A stretch of DNA of 64,000 nt from an uncultured Psychromonas sp. (GCF_947489755.1 NZ_CANLFB010000015.1:1-64000), one strand, 5' to 3'. Positions 29,658-38,885 are shown, numbered from the stretch's first letter. Notes: generated by a model not told the origin, from the sequence alone. A program made the numbers and translations.

Positions 29658-30632
29658 ATGTTAAATAAAAGCACATTTGCTACTGCAAATAATAAAGTGT
29701 TCAAACTAGCGGCATTAGCTTGTTCTTTTGCTTTATTAGGCTGTGCGAATACAGCGTCTGACAACACACAATCAATTCAAGCAAAAGCAGGCTCTCCTGC
29801 AAGCCAATTTGATTTATTAGGTTGGACAATCAGTGTTCCTGTCGATGCTGATGGCAACGGGAAATCAGATCAAATAAAAGAAAAAGCGTTAGCAGGTGGT
29901 TACTCAGACGAAAACTTTTTTTATTTAGCGCAAGACGGCGGTATGGTTTTTAAGTCTCCTATCAAAGGCGCTAAAACGTCAAAAAACACAAAATATACAC
30001 GTTCAGAGTTACGTGAAATGATCCGTCGTGGTAATACGTCTTACAATACAAAAGGCGTCGGTGGAAATAACTGGGTATTTTCAACAGCACCGACATCAGA
30101 TCAAAACAATGCAGGTGGCGTTGACGGTACACTAGAAGCAACATTAGCAGTAAACCACGTAACGACAACAGGGGTAAGTTGGCAACAAGGTCGAGTGATC
30201 ATTGGTCAAATCCATGCAAATGATGATGAACCCGTGCGCCTTTACTATCGTAAACTTCCAAACCATCAGAAAGGTTCTATTTATTTTGCACATGAACCAA
30301 ATAGTGAAGCAGACGAACAATGGGTTGATATCATCGGGAATTCATTACCAAATTACTGGAACCAAAATGCAACACCAGCAGAACCAGAAGATGGTATTGC
30401 ACTAGGTGAGAAATTTAGTTATCGCATTAAAGTAACAGGTCACGAATTAGCCGTGACGGTTATGCGACCTGGTAAAAATGACATCACTAAAACCGTCGAC
30501 ATGACTGACAGTAAATATGATGTAGGTGGCCAATACATGTACTTTAAAGCTGGTGTGTACAACCAAAACAAAACAGGTGATGCAAAAGATTACGTTCAAG
30601 CAACATTTTACGATTTGAAAGTGACTCACTAG
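29658..30632 (+). CDS. alginate lyase, polysaccharide lyase family 7, lipoprotein
   Basis: Endo-type alginate lyase that depolymerises alginate by beta-elimination. The 324-aa precursor has a lipobox LLGC (Cys29), so the enzyme is probably anchored in the outer membrane. The three PL7 catalytic blocks are present: RSELRE (115-120), QIH (184-186) and YFKAGVYNQ (295-303). The QIH form is associated with cleavage at guluronate-containing sites. There is a single catalytic domain and no carbohydrate-binding module. No other alginate genes are nearby except possibly the divergent TRAP operon. Confidence 0.92.
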   Translation: MLNKSTFATANNKVFKLAALACSFALLGCANTASDNTQSIQAKAGSPASQFDLLGWTISVPVDADGNGKSDQIKEKALAGGYSDENFFYLAQDGGMVFKSPIKGAKTSKNTKYTRSELREMIRRGNTSYNTKGVGGNNWVFSTAPTSDQNNAGGVDGTLEATLAVNHVTTTGVSWQQGRVIIGQIHANDDEPVRLYYRKLPNHQKGSIYFAHEPNSEADEQWVDIIGNSLPNYWNQNATPAEPEDGIALGEKFSYRIKVTGHELAVTVMRPGKNDITKTVDMTDSKYDVGGQYMYFKAGVYNQNKTGDAKDYVQATFYDLKVTH

Positions 30633-30641
30633 AGAGTTAAT

Positions 30642-30666
30642 AAAGGCTGGTTTTCCAGCCTTTTTA
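30642..30666 (+). terminator. terminator of the alginate lyase gene
   Basis: AAAGGCTGG and CCAGCCTTT form a 9-bp stem around TTTT, followed by a T-run. It begins 9 bp after the stop codon. Confidence 0.92.
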
Positions 30667-30694
30667 TTTATTATATCAATAAACTTAAACGTCT

Positions 30695-30750
30695 ATGTTT
30701 AAGTGTAGATGTTTAAGTTTAGATGTTTAAATGTAGGTGTCTAAATATAG
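30695..30750. repeat. four imperfect 14-bp tandem repeats
   Basis: The units ATGTTTAAGTGTAG, ATGTTTAAGTTTAG, ATGTTTAAATGTAG and GTGTCTAAATATAG follow without gaps. They are intergenic, between the lyase terminator and the end of the 431-aa gene. Confidence 0.9.
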
Positions 30751-30857
30751 ATGAGTTAACGCTTTCATTGTGACTCAATACTCTGATTATCCACCCTGTA
30801 GTGGTACAGTGATTTTGGCCACCCAAGTAAATCTAGAGGCACAATAATAAAACCTTC

Positions 30858-32153
30858 TTAATGAATGCTGATACGTAAACAATTATAAAAACGGTTATTT
30901 TCAAATAAACTATCAAAACATAATTTAGTTTTATCTTCGTTGAAATACGGTAAATGATGCTCAGTACGATTATAAATGCTGCGAACTCCGTTCATAATGT
31001 CCTTATTGTCCATATTATTAACACCCGCATTAAATAATTTTATTTTATTATCTATATCCCCAAAAGAGGCGATATAACCTAAGTAATCAGGTTGTGCGAT
31101 TTGGTTTAAAATAGTACCAATAGAGTTCCTTATCCAATGGTCAACAACCGAAGGCATTAATGCTTTATCACTGATTTCTTTTTCAATTTTTTCAATAGAG
31201 GCTTCTGATAACATCGCATAATAGGCATAGACTTTATAACTTTCGTTCAATGTCATATTCTTTTTAAATAACATATGAGTAACCCAAGAAGGTACATCAC
31301 TAAGTACTTCCTCTCCTACCGTACTAAAAATATCTGGTGCACCATCGAGTTCTTCATAAAGGTGTGACATTATTTGTATTTCACGCACAAAACTAGCACG
31401 TAGGCTTTTTTCTTGAAGGCTCAATAATTTAATTTTATTGGGTAATTTATAATTATATTGGTTAGAAATAACGGAAAGAAGATCGAGGTTATCCGATATA
31501 AGCTTTAAATAAATTAATTTTCCAATCAACCTATCTTGTTGTGAAAGCTGTTGTCTAAGTTGACTTTGTAATTGATAAATCAAATTAATGGCTTCATCAA
31601 CATCACCCTTTGATGCTTTAAGGAGTAACGACAAATTAGTTAACTGTACGGCCTTTGATAATACAAAATATGGCGGTATTTCTTCTGTTATGTGTGGTTC
31701 GCTCAAGGTGTGGTAATCGTGATAATTAGCATAAACGCGATATCGTTCGGTCAAAATTTTATGCTTGTTTAATAGATCTTCAATCACATTGAGATTATTA
31801 AAAATATAAGAGAAACAACTATCTTCAGAATACGAACATAATAAATCATCATCGGGTATCGCTAATACATCCTTAGTCGCCTGCGGCTCTACTATTAGCG
31901 CTCTAATGCCATCGTTTTTACGCTTTATATTATTTTGTTGCAAAGCAAGCGCACCAGCAGCCAACGGGTCGACACCTTTGGCTGCGTCCATTCCCATCAA
32001 ATATAAATATGCTTTGCTATCATTTGGTCTCTTTACTTGTTCCATTAACTGAGTTAACTCAGGAACCTGCTTATCATCAATTTGCAATAGACCAACTATA
32101 ATGAGTGTAATACAAACAAGTGCCCCCATTATTTTAAGTATTAATCTAATCAT
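30858..32153 (-). CDS. hypothetical protein, single N-terminal membrane segment
   Basis: I do not recognise this 431-aa protein. It has a hydrophobic segment at about residues 5-24 that could be an anchor or uncleaved signal. The rest looks soluble, alpha-helical and exported. It contains four cysteines in two close pairs (CSYSEDSC near 106-113, CFDSLF and NCLRIS near the C-terminus), which could form disulfides in the periplasm. Helical, leucine-rich stretches recall TPR-like folds, but I see no clear repeat. It is a single-gene unit divergent from the BCCT gene. Codon use looks native. Confidence 0.75.
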   Translation of the reverse strand: MIRLILKIMGALVCITLIIVGLLQIDDKQVPELTQLMEQVKRPNDSKAYLYLMGMDAAKGVDPLAAGALALQQNNIKRKNDGIRALIVEPQATKDVLAIPDDDLLCSYSEDSCFSYIFNNLNVIEDLLNKHKILTERYRVYANYHDYHTLSEPHITEEIPPYFVLSKAVQLTNLSLLLKASKGDVDEAINLIYQLQSQLRQQLSQQDRLIGKLIYLKLISDNLDLLSVISNQYNYKLPNKIKLLSLQEKSLRASFVREIQIMSHLYEELDGAPDIFSTVGEEVLSDVPSWVTHMLFKKNMTLNESYKVYAYYAMLSEASIEKIEKEISDKALMPSVVDHWIRNSIGTILNQIAQPDYLGYIASFGDIDNKIKLFNAGVNNMDNKDIMNGVRSIYNRTEHHLPYFNEDKTKLCFDSLFENNRFYNCLRISIH

Positions 32154-32462
32154 AATGGTTGTGATTCCTATCTAGGTGAAATTCATTAGTATAATTGATC
32201 GCTTATATGACGGTTTTTATACGAATAAGTGTGCGATATTGAATACTATTGATTAAACTGACATATTAATAAATAGACTATAAAGATTATATAACTTAAA
32301 AATTAAGTTATATAATCTTATACTGAAGCGCAATGTAACAATTTGTGTTTTAAAACAAGAAGTCATTCAGCTTGATTATAATGTACAGAAATAGCACATG
32401 TCATTTAATGTTGTTTTACTTTTAAATTAACCGCTTTTTTAAAGGCATACATTAGAAATATT
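32154..32462. other. divergent regulatory region with long palindrome
   Basis: The 309-bp spacer between the 431-aa gene and the BCCT gene contains no gene. Its main feature is the palindrome listed separately at 32283-32319. Confidence 0.6.
32283..32319. promoter_or_regulatory. perfect 17-bp-arm palindrome
   Basis: AAGATTATATAACTTAA and TTAAGTTATATAATCTT are exact inverse complements around three A. It sits about 140 bp before the BCCT start and 130 bp before the divergent gene. It could be an operator or a hairpin in either leader. Confidence 0.6.
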
Positions 32463-34043
32463 ATGGATAATCAACAAAATAAATACAGTATTGAAACTAC
32501 TGACTACCAAGTGGGCCAAGACAACCTTCAAAAATGGGGTTTTGATATACATAACCCTGTATTTGGTACCAGTGCAGGCCTAATATTACTCTTCATTCTC
32601 ACGACACTCTATGTCGAACCTATTACAGCCAAAGAAACTCTTAATGCACTTAAAAATGGCATTATGGAACAGTTTGATTTGCTGTTTATGTGGTCAACCA
32701 ACTTTTTCTTGATCTTTGCTGTCGTGTTGATGCTGACACCATTAGGGAAAATTAGAATTGGTGGTAAAGAAGCAAAATCCGAATACACCACAATATCATG
32801 GTTAGGTATGTTATTTGCTGCCGGTATGGGCATCGGTCTTCTTTTTTGGGGCGTGGCTGAGCCAACAGCTTATTTTACAGACTGGTGGGGAACTCCCTTT
32901 AATGTAGAACCTTATACGGCAGAAGCTAAATCACTTGCGCTAGGGACCACCATTTTCCATTGGGGTATTCATGGTTGGGCTATTTATGCCATTGTTGCAC
33001 TTTCACTTTCATTTTTTGCTTACAATAAAGGGTTACCATTATCGATTCGTTCTGTGTTCTACCCTATTTTTGGGGATAGAGCTTGGGGTTGGTTAGGTCA
33101 TATTGTTGATATTCTAGCGGTACTGGCGACTTTATTTGGTTTAGCAACATCACTTGGCTTAGGAGCACAACAAGCAACAAGTGGTATTAACCATGTGTTT
33201 GGTACCGATGGTGGCATCGGAATGCAATTTGCAGTGATAGCATTTGTTACTTTCATTGCTATTTTATCCATTATTCGAGGCATTGATGGTGGCGTAAAAG
33301 TATTGAGTAACATCAATATGTTATTTGCATTTGCGCTATTAGTATTTGTTGTTTACGTTGGTTTTGATGTGGTGGTTGTATCGATTCCAGAAACATTTAT
33401 GGCTTATGTAGAAAATATTATCCCATTAAGTAATCCTCATGGTCGTGATGATACCGTCTGGATGCATGGTTGGACTGTATTCTATTGGGCTTGGTGGATT
33501 TCTTGGGCACCATTTGTAGGCATGTTTATTGCGCGAATTTCTAAAGGGCGTACTGTTCGTCAATTCTTGTTTTGTGTGATATTTATTCCTACTTTTATGA
33601 CCTTGATTTGGATGGCGGTTTTTGGTGGTATTGCTATCGATCAAGTGGTTAATAAAGTCGGTGAATTAGGCGCTAATGGATTAACTGATATATCGCTTAC
33701 GTTATTCCACGTATATGACTCAATGCCATATGGCGACGTATTATCAATTCTTTCCATTGTATTGATCATGGTCTTCTTTGTGACTTCATCTGATTCTGGT
33801 TCATTGGTAATTGATAGTATTACTGCTGGCGGTAAAATTGATGCTCCTGTTCCACAACGTATTTTTTGGGCAACAATGGAAGGTGCAGTCGCCGCTGTGA
33901 TGTTATGGATTGGCGGTAAAGAAGCCTTACAAGCTTTACAGTCTGGTGTTGTAACAACCGCCCTACCGTTTACATTCGTATTGTTAATCATGTGTGTGAG
34001 CTTAATCAAAGGATTAAACTCTGAACGTCATTTATATAAGTAG
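32463..34043 (+). CDS. BCCT-family transporter (betaine/carnitine/choline)
   Basis: Secondary transporter for quaternary ammonium compounds, probably a sodium-coupled osmolyte importer. The 526-aa protein has about 12 membrane segments. It shows the family sequences AAGMGIGLLFWGVAEP, GLPLSIRSVFYP and the tryptophan-rich FYWAWWISWAPFVGMFIARIS that builds the substrate box. The N- and C-terminal tails are short, unlike strongly osmo-regulated BetP. With proXWV in the same window it adds to compatible-solute uptake. Whether it carries betaine, choline or carnitine cannot be told. Confidence 0.92.
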   Translation: MDNQQNKYSIETTDYQVGQDNLQKWGFDIHNPVFGTSAGLILLFILTTLYVEPITAKETLNALKNGIMEQFDLLFMWSTNFFLIFAVVLMLTPLGKIRIGGKEAKSEYTTISWLGMLFAAGMGIGLLFWGVAEPTAYFTDWWGTPFNVEPYTAEAKSLALGTTIFHWGIHGWAIYAIVALSLSFFAYNKGLPLSIRSVFYPIFGDRAWGWLGHIVDILAVLATLFGLATSLGLGAQQATSGINHVFGTDGGIGMQFAVIAFVTFIAILSIIRGIDGGVKVLSNINMLFAFALLVFVVYVGFDVVVVSIPETFMAYVENIIPLSNPHGRDDTVWMHGWTVFYWAWWISWAPFVGMFIARISKGRTVRQFLFCVIFIPTFMTLIWMAVFGGIAIDQVVNKVGELGANGLTDISLTLFHVYDSMPYGDVLSILSIVLIMVFFVTSSDSGSLVIDSITAGGKIDAPVPQRIFWATMEGAVAAVMLWIGGKEALQALQSGVVTTALPFTFVLLIMCVSLIKGLNSERHLYK

Positions 34044-34080
34044 CACTACACTCGTTTAAATTTTTCGTTGACGTATAATA

Positions 34081-34120
34081 AGCACTATCAAACTTAGTTT
34101 TGATAGTGCTTTCTTGTTTT
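34081..34120 (+). terminator. terminator of the BCCT gene
   Basis: AGCACTATCAAA (34081-34092) pairs with TTTGATAGTGCT (34099-34110), followed by TTCTTGTTTT. Confidence 0.88.
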
Positions 34121-34242
34121 AGCCCTCCCGCATAAATAAATAACCCATTAGCTTCCCCATCAAAGGTATTTTGAAATTGGTATATAAGCACACCACAACA
34201 GCGTAAGATGGGCGCTATAACTCCTCAAGTAATGAGCATTCC

Positions 34243-35604
34243 ATGTCAATCGCAACGACAGAAGACACAACGACCCGCGCCCTATTAATTTCTATCCGCA
34301 CACCTAATGTGACTCAACAAGCAGTAGATGAATCATTATCGGAATTAGGCCGTCTAGTGAATACCTTAGGATTTTCAGTTGTCGGTAGTAAAACACAACG
34401 TCAACGATCAACTAAACAGTTATCTGTATTAGGCTCAGGGAAACTAGAAGAGTTGGCCGCACTCACCAATGATGATGAACTACCAGAGCAAGATGACAGA
34501 GCAACGGAATTTGAGTCAGTTGACTTTGACCAAGATGAATTAAATAACTTAATTGCCTCATCAGATATTAAAGAACAAGCTAACGTAGTGGTTTTTGACT
34601 GTGAATTAAGCCCCAATCAACTGCATAATGTACAAGCAGCATTAGGCGTAGAAGTTTACGACCGAACACGTATTATTATCGAAATATTCAGTAAACATGC
34701 ACGTACTCGCACAGCAAAATTACAAGTAGAAATTGCTCGCCTTAATTACTTAACACCCAGAGTACGCGATGAAAACAGCGGAGATAGAGAACGTCAAAAA
34801 GGTCGCTGGATAGGTGAAACGGCTTTTGAAATTAATCGACGTCGCATTCGTGATAAAATTGCCGATATAAAGAAAGAAATCACAAAACTACAAAAAGAGA
34901 TGCAAGGTCGACGTAGTGGTCGTATTGAGCAATTATGTGTTGCATTAGTCGGTTACACCAACGCAGGTAAGTCTTCTTTAATGCGCGCCCTAACAGACTC
35001 TGATGTACTAGTTGAAGACAAACTATTTGCCACATTAGATACCACTGTTCGCACTTTACAACCTGCTACTCAACCGCGTATTTTGATTTCTGATACCGTT
35101 GGTTTTATTAAAAAACTACCACATGATTTAGTGGCCTCGTTCCACTCTACGTTAGAAGAAGCAAAAGAAGCGTCTTTGTTACTCTATGTTGTTGATGCTT
35201 CAGATCCAAACTTTGTTTCTCAACTGGCTGTCGTTGATCAAGTATTAGGTGAGCTCAATGTGGACTTCAATAATAAATTATTAATATTGAATAAAGTGGA
35301 CCGCCTAACTGAAGAACAACAATTAACATTATTAGCGCAATACCCGGACGCACTACAAATAAGCACGCGAGATAAAAATGATGTGGCGATGGTCCACCAG
35401 CAAATCCAAGTATTTTTAGAGAAAAAAATGTGCTCAGCTTGTTTCAATATTCCCTATACTGCGAGCGGAATCATGGGTGAAATACACAGTAAAATGCAGG
35501 TTATCGATGAGCAATATAAAGAGGATGGTGTGCTATTAACTTTAAAGGCGAGCCCAATTGCCTTAGAGCGATTACATAAGATGCTACTAACCTCTTCTTT
35601 TTAA
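34243..35604 (+). CDS. hflX: HflX-like ribosome-associated GTPase
   Basis: GTPase of the HflX family, which splits stalled or heat-stressed ribosomes. The 453-aa protein has the N-terminal HflX domain (LGSGKLEEL, VVFDCELSPNQLHNVQ, RTAKLQVEIARLNYL), a coiled-coil linker and a GTPase domain with G1 GYTNAGKSS (about 236-244), G3 DTVGFIKKLPHDLV and G4 NKVD. The glycine-rich motif usual after the linker (GG-G-RGPGE) is replaced by SGDRERQKGRWIGE. An acidic insertion lies near residues 75-105. It is not next to hfq, so it may be a second HflX-type protein. Confidence 0.82.
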   Translation: MSIATTEDTTTRALLISIRTPNVTQQAVDESLSELGRLVNTLGFSVVGSKTQRQRSTKQLSVLGSGKLEELAALTNDDELPEQDDRATEFESVDFDQDELNNLIASSDIKEQANVVVFDCELSPNQLHNVQAALGVEVYDRTRIIIEIFSKHARTRTAKLQVEIARLNYLTPRVRDENSGDRERQKGRWIGETAFEINRRRIRDKIADIKKEITKLQKEMQGRRSGRIEQLCVALVGYTNAGKSSLMRALTDSDVLVEDKLFATLDTTVRTLQPATQPRILISDTVGFIKKLPHDLVASFHSTLEEAKEASLLLYVVDASDPNFVSQLAVVDQVLGELNVDFNNKLLILNKVDRLTEEQQLTLLAQYPDALQISTRDKNDVAMVHQQIQVFLEKKMCSACFNIPYTASGIMGEIHSKMQVIDEQYKEDGVLLTLKASPIALERLHKMLLTSSF

Positions 35605-35673
35605 AAAACAGGTTCAAGGTTCAACCTTGGAGTGCATAACGACAGTCTAAAAAACACTCAATCGTTAAAAGTC

Positions 35674-35707
35674 AAAAGGCCTAATATTTTACATTAGGCC
35701 TTTTATT
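35674..35707. terminator. terminator between hflX-like gene and acid phosphatase gene
   Basis: AAAAGGCCTAAT pairs with ATTAGGCCTTTT, followed by ATTT. It lies 69 bp after the hflX-like stop and, given the A-run on the other side, may serve both directions. Confidence 0.88.
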
Positions 35708-35760
35708 TCATTTTCAACTAAAGCATTGTTCGATAAGTCATTAACAATTAATCATTAATA

Positions 35761-35816
35761 ACTAAAAACTAAAAACTAAAAACTAAAAACTAAAAACTAA
35801 AAACTAAAAATTAAAA
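35761..35816. repeat. heptamer microsatellite (ACTAAAA)7 plus one variant
   Basis: Seven exact copies of ACTAAAA are followed by ATTAAAA. The run lies between two convergent genes, ending 17 bp from the acid phosphatase stop. Confidence 0.95.
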
Positions 35817-35832
35817 ACGAACAATGAATACT

Positions 35833-36666
35833 TTATTTTTCAAATTCAAATTTTCTTAATGTGCTCTTTCTAATTTCAGATTTTTCTTGCGCCGATTTTT
35901 TATACCATGCACCGCCACCGTAAACTGCAGCTTCCCATGCGCCGTAAATTGGATTCGGTAATACGATGAACTTATTCCCAAAATTCGATTTATGCATTTC
36001 AACTGCTTTAGCTCTGCCTTCCAATGTATCTCCATCAAATGCAACATCAAAGTCAGCTAGGTTATCACCCATTAACAAAACAATTTTGTAACCCATTCCT
36101 GTCACAGTATCACGTCGTTCTTGTTTTTTTGATGTGCCAGTTCTAAGCATCATGTGCTTCTCATCAATCTGTGGAAAGCCTAGTGCTTTTAAGTTTTCCA
36201 TGGTTGATTGTTTTAAATCCATGTTTTTTTCTGGCATTGATTTTCGGTTAGTCACATAAAAAACATCACCACCAGTTTCAACAACATGATTCAAAAAATC
36301 GACGGCACCAGGTAATGCAGTTGCACTTTTATCTTCACTCCAAGCTTTCCATGTATCACCGCTGTAACCGTAATCTTTACCGATTAGACCACCGTTATAT
36401 GGGCTGTTATCAATGATAGTTTCATCCACATCAACAACAATCGCTTTTTTGCCTTCTTGCTTATCCATGTCCCATCTTAATTTAGCAAGGTTAAATGCTT
36501 GATAAGAAAGTGCAGTAAATTCAGCTGAATTTTGTACCCATGAAAGCGCTAATACTGACTCATCATTTAAGTCCTGAGCAGTAAATGGTTTATCAGCAGC
36601 AAAAGATGTCGAGGTGAATGCAACAACCATTGCAAGACCTAATAGGCTTTTAGAAAGATGCTTCAT
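35833..36666 (-). CDS. class C acid phosphatase / 5'-nucleotidase, e(P4) family
   Basis: Secreted HAD-type phosphatase that removes phosphate from nucleotides and related esters. The 277-aa precursor has a signal peptide cut near SFA (residue 23) and no lipobox, unlike Haemophilus e(P4). The catalytic motif is DVDET (79-83), with WKAWSEDKSA, VFYVTNRK and LLMGDNLADF as the later HAD motifs. It begins a block of nuclease, porin and nucleotidase genes on the same strand, suggesting a role in recovering phosphate and nucleosides from nucleotides. Confidence 0.88.
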   Translation of the reverse strand: MKHLSKSLLGLAMVVAFTSTSFAADKPFTAQDLNDESVLALSWVQNSAEFTALSYQAFNLAKLRWDMDKQEGKKAIVVDVDETIIDNSPYNGGLIGKDYGYSGDTWKAWSEDKSATALPGAVDFLNHVVETGGDVFYVTNRKSMPEKNMDLKQSTMENLKALGFPQIDEKHMMLRTGTSKKQERRDTVTGMGYKIVLLMGDNLADFDVAFDGDTLEGRAKAVEMHKSNFGNKFIVLPNPIYGAWEAAVYGGGAWYKKSAQEKSEIRKSTLRKFEFEK

Positions 36667-36923
36667 TTTTTTCTCCGAGGTAGTTTGATTTATAGAAATA
36701 AGAGATAACCTTTAAATATTAGCACGTTATATCTCTACTTCTTGATATTTATTGAGTAATAAAGTGATTTTGTACGATACTCACAGCATTAAATAGATTC
36801 ATATTGATGTTCATTATTGATTTATTAACTAGAATAAACATTACCTTTTTCCAAGTTATCGTAAAAAAGTAATGTTTTTATAATGATTTTCAATCTTATA
36901 ATGAACCTAGGCTAATAATATAA

Positions 36924-38885
36924 TTAGTCAGCCCAAATTTCGTTAACATACTCAGGGTGGTCGATAAATGGATTACGATTTCCTTGGAACTCATAAGCCG
37001 CTTCATTACGATCTAACTCTTTTTGACTTACTGGATCATTTTCATTCCAGCTTTTCAACATAGTAATAACCCATTCTTCAAACACATAATCAGAACTGCT
37101 ATCTAACACTGCGGCAGCTGAATCAGAGTTAACTTCCCATGTCGAAATGATGTCTTCATAGCGTGTCGCCATGTAAAAGTAAGCACGTGCGAAATCACCT
37201 TTAAACTCATCAATCGGTTCAAATACAGTACCAGAGTAACCTAAATCACTACTTGCAGATCCCACTTTACTGCCATTATCTGAAACGAACGTACTTGTAC
37301 CAACAATACCATAAGGGTAATTACTACGTTTACCATTCACATAACCATCTGTTGCGAAAAGATGATGGATATCTGTATACATAGGATACTGGTCATCAAA
37401 CCAACTTTTTGGAAAAGAATGTTCACGGTTGTAACAACTCCCTTCACCAGAATAATTACCACACTGATCAGTCACTGGCGTATAATTATAAGTATCTGAA
37501 CTTGATGGATTTTCAGAATACATATCTAAAATAGAACCATCATTTTCATAGTAAACATCTAATGAATTGGTTCCCATAAAGTCCCATAGGTTACTGTATG
37601 TTTTAGTCGTATGATCTTTAACAATATTGTAGAGAGCGGTTTTTAGTTCTAAGCCTGTTAAATCCGCAGCACTTGCATAGTATGCACTTGTGTCAGAACT
37701 GCTGTCTGAGCTTACTGAAAAATCATCAATATAGACAATTTCAGGATCAACATACCCAGTTTGATCATAAAAACGAATGCCCGCTTCGATACTCTCACTA
37801 GCCGCTGCTGTGTAACTGTAAGTCACCTCTTGCCATGCATTTAATACAGTATTATCAGAGTACGTTGCATATTCAGCACCGATATATAAACGTGCTTTTA
37901 TTAAACCTTCTGTGTGGTAAACCCACGTTGAAAAGGTATACGTTGTGCCTTCAATCACATCAATCGATTGGCGAATATCAGTATCACCTTGTGAACCACT
38001 GTTAACTGATACTTCTGCAGAAGATGTCCCTTCATTATAAATAGACGTATTTTGTGAGACAGTAATGTCACCGTCGATAGTCGTCCAATCAGAAGGTAAT
38101 GATGCTGACCAACTTTCAAAATCACCATTCACTAGTAAATTTTCATCAGAATCGTCTGCAACATATTCGTCAGTTGGCTCTTCTACTACTTCATCTTCAA
38201 CCACTTCATCAACAGTTTCTTCTACAGTGTCATCCGTTGTTGTTTGGTCATCAGATGAGAATGAAAAGTTATCGACATAGACAATTTCTTCACCATCAAA
38301 ACCCGTTTGATCATAAAAACGTAATCCGACTTCAATACTTTTATCTTCATCAGCAGTGTAGCTATAAGTCACTTCTTGCCATTGATTTACTAAATCTGCA
38401 TCAGAGTAACCTTGATAACCATCCACATAAAGACGAGCGCTCACCATCCCTTCCGTATGATATATCCAAGTACTAAACAGGTAAGTGGCTCCAGCAGTTA
38501 CATCAATTGATTGACGGAAATCAGTATCACCTTGTACATCAGTGTTAACAGAAACAGCAGCAGAACTTGACTCTGAATGATAGACATCAACACTTTGTAA
38601 TACGCTAATCCCCGTTTCAATGGTTGTCCAACCGTCTGGGACGCCATCAGTCCAGCTTTCAAAGTCACCATTCAGTAATAAGTTACTTGCTGTAACTGTT
38701 GATTCATTACCTTCGACTGTTTCTTCTTCTGTACTTTCTACTACTTCTTCAACTTCCTCAGCAGCTTGAATTGCCGTAATATAATCATTACTAGTAACCG
38801 TTGAGTTATCATCACTACTATTACAGGCAGTAAGGCTTCCTAATACCAATAAACACAGCGCTGTTTTTTTTAATTTATTATCCAT
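36924..38885 (-). CDS. extracellular endonuclease I lipoprotein with duplicated modules
   Basis: A 653-aa lipoprotein (LTAC, Cys21) with an acidic linker, two homologous modules of about 140 residues (about 68-210 and 250-395), and a C-terminal endonuclease I domain. The modules share LNGDFESW, DWTTI, FSTWVYHTEG, WQEVTYSYTA and IRFYDQTG; they resemble beta-sandwich carbohydrate-binding modules. The nuclease part shows NREHSFPKSWF and DIHHLFATDGYVNGKRSN, the metal and active-site region of EndA/Vvn nucleases. It probably degrades DNA at the cell surface. The start has a weak upstream ribosome site but gives a clean signal peptide. It follows the ExeM-like gene on the same strand, with a terminator between. 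Confidence 0.88.
   Translation of the reverse strand: MDNKLKKTALCLLVLGSLTACNSSDDNSTVTSNDYITAIQAAEEVEEVVESTEEETVEGNESTVTASNLLLNGDFESWTDGVPDGWTTIETGISVLQSVDVYHSESSSAAVSVNTDVQGDTDFRQSIDVTAGATYLFSTWIYHTEGMVSARLYVDGYQGYSDADLVNQWQEVTYSYTADEDKSIEVGLRFYDQTGFDGEEIVYVDNFSFSSDDQTTTDDTVEETVDEVVEDEVVEEPTDEYVADDSDENLLVNGDFESWSASLPSDWTTIDGDITVSQNTSIYNEGTSSAEVSVNSGSQGDTDIRQSIDVIEGTTYTFSTWVYHTEGLIKARLYIGAEYATYSDNTVLNAWQEVTYSYTAAASESIEAGIRFYDQTGYVDPEIVYIDDFSVSSDSSSDTSAYYASAADLTGLELKTALYNIVKDHTTKTYSNLWDFMGTNSLDVYYENDGSILDMYSENPSSSDTYNYTPVTDQCGNYSGEGSCYNREHSFPKSWFDDQYPMYTDIHHLFATDGYVNGKRSNYPYGIVGTSTFVSDNGSKVGSASSDLGYSGTVFEPIDEFKGDFARAYFYMATRYEDIISTWEVNSDSAAAVLDSSSDYVFEEWVITMLKSWNENDPVSQKELDRNEAAYEFQGNRNPFIDHPEYVNEIWAD

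Noticed and set aside
33641-34009. Minus-strand frame of 122 codons
   Set aside because: It is antisense to the 3' part of the BCCT gene and shows no protein-like features.
38065-38476. Plus-strand open frames opposite the endonuclease gene
   Set aside because: Low-complexity serine- and histidine-rich translations are the mirror of acidic linkers and repeats in the real gene.
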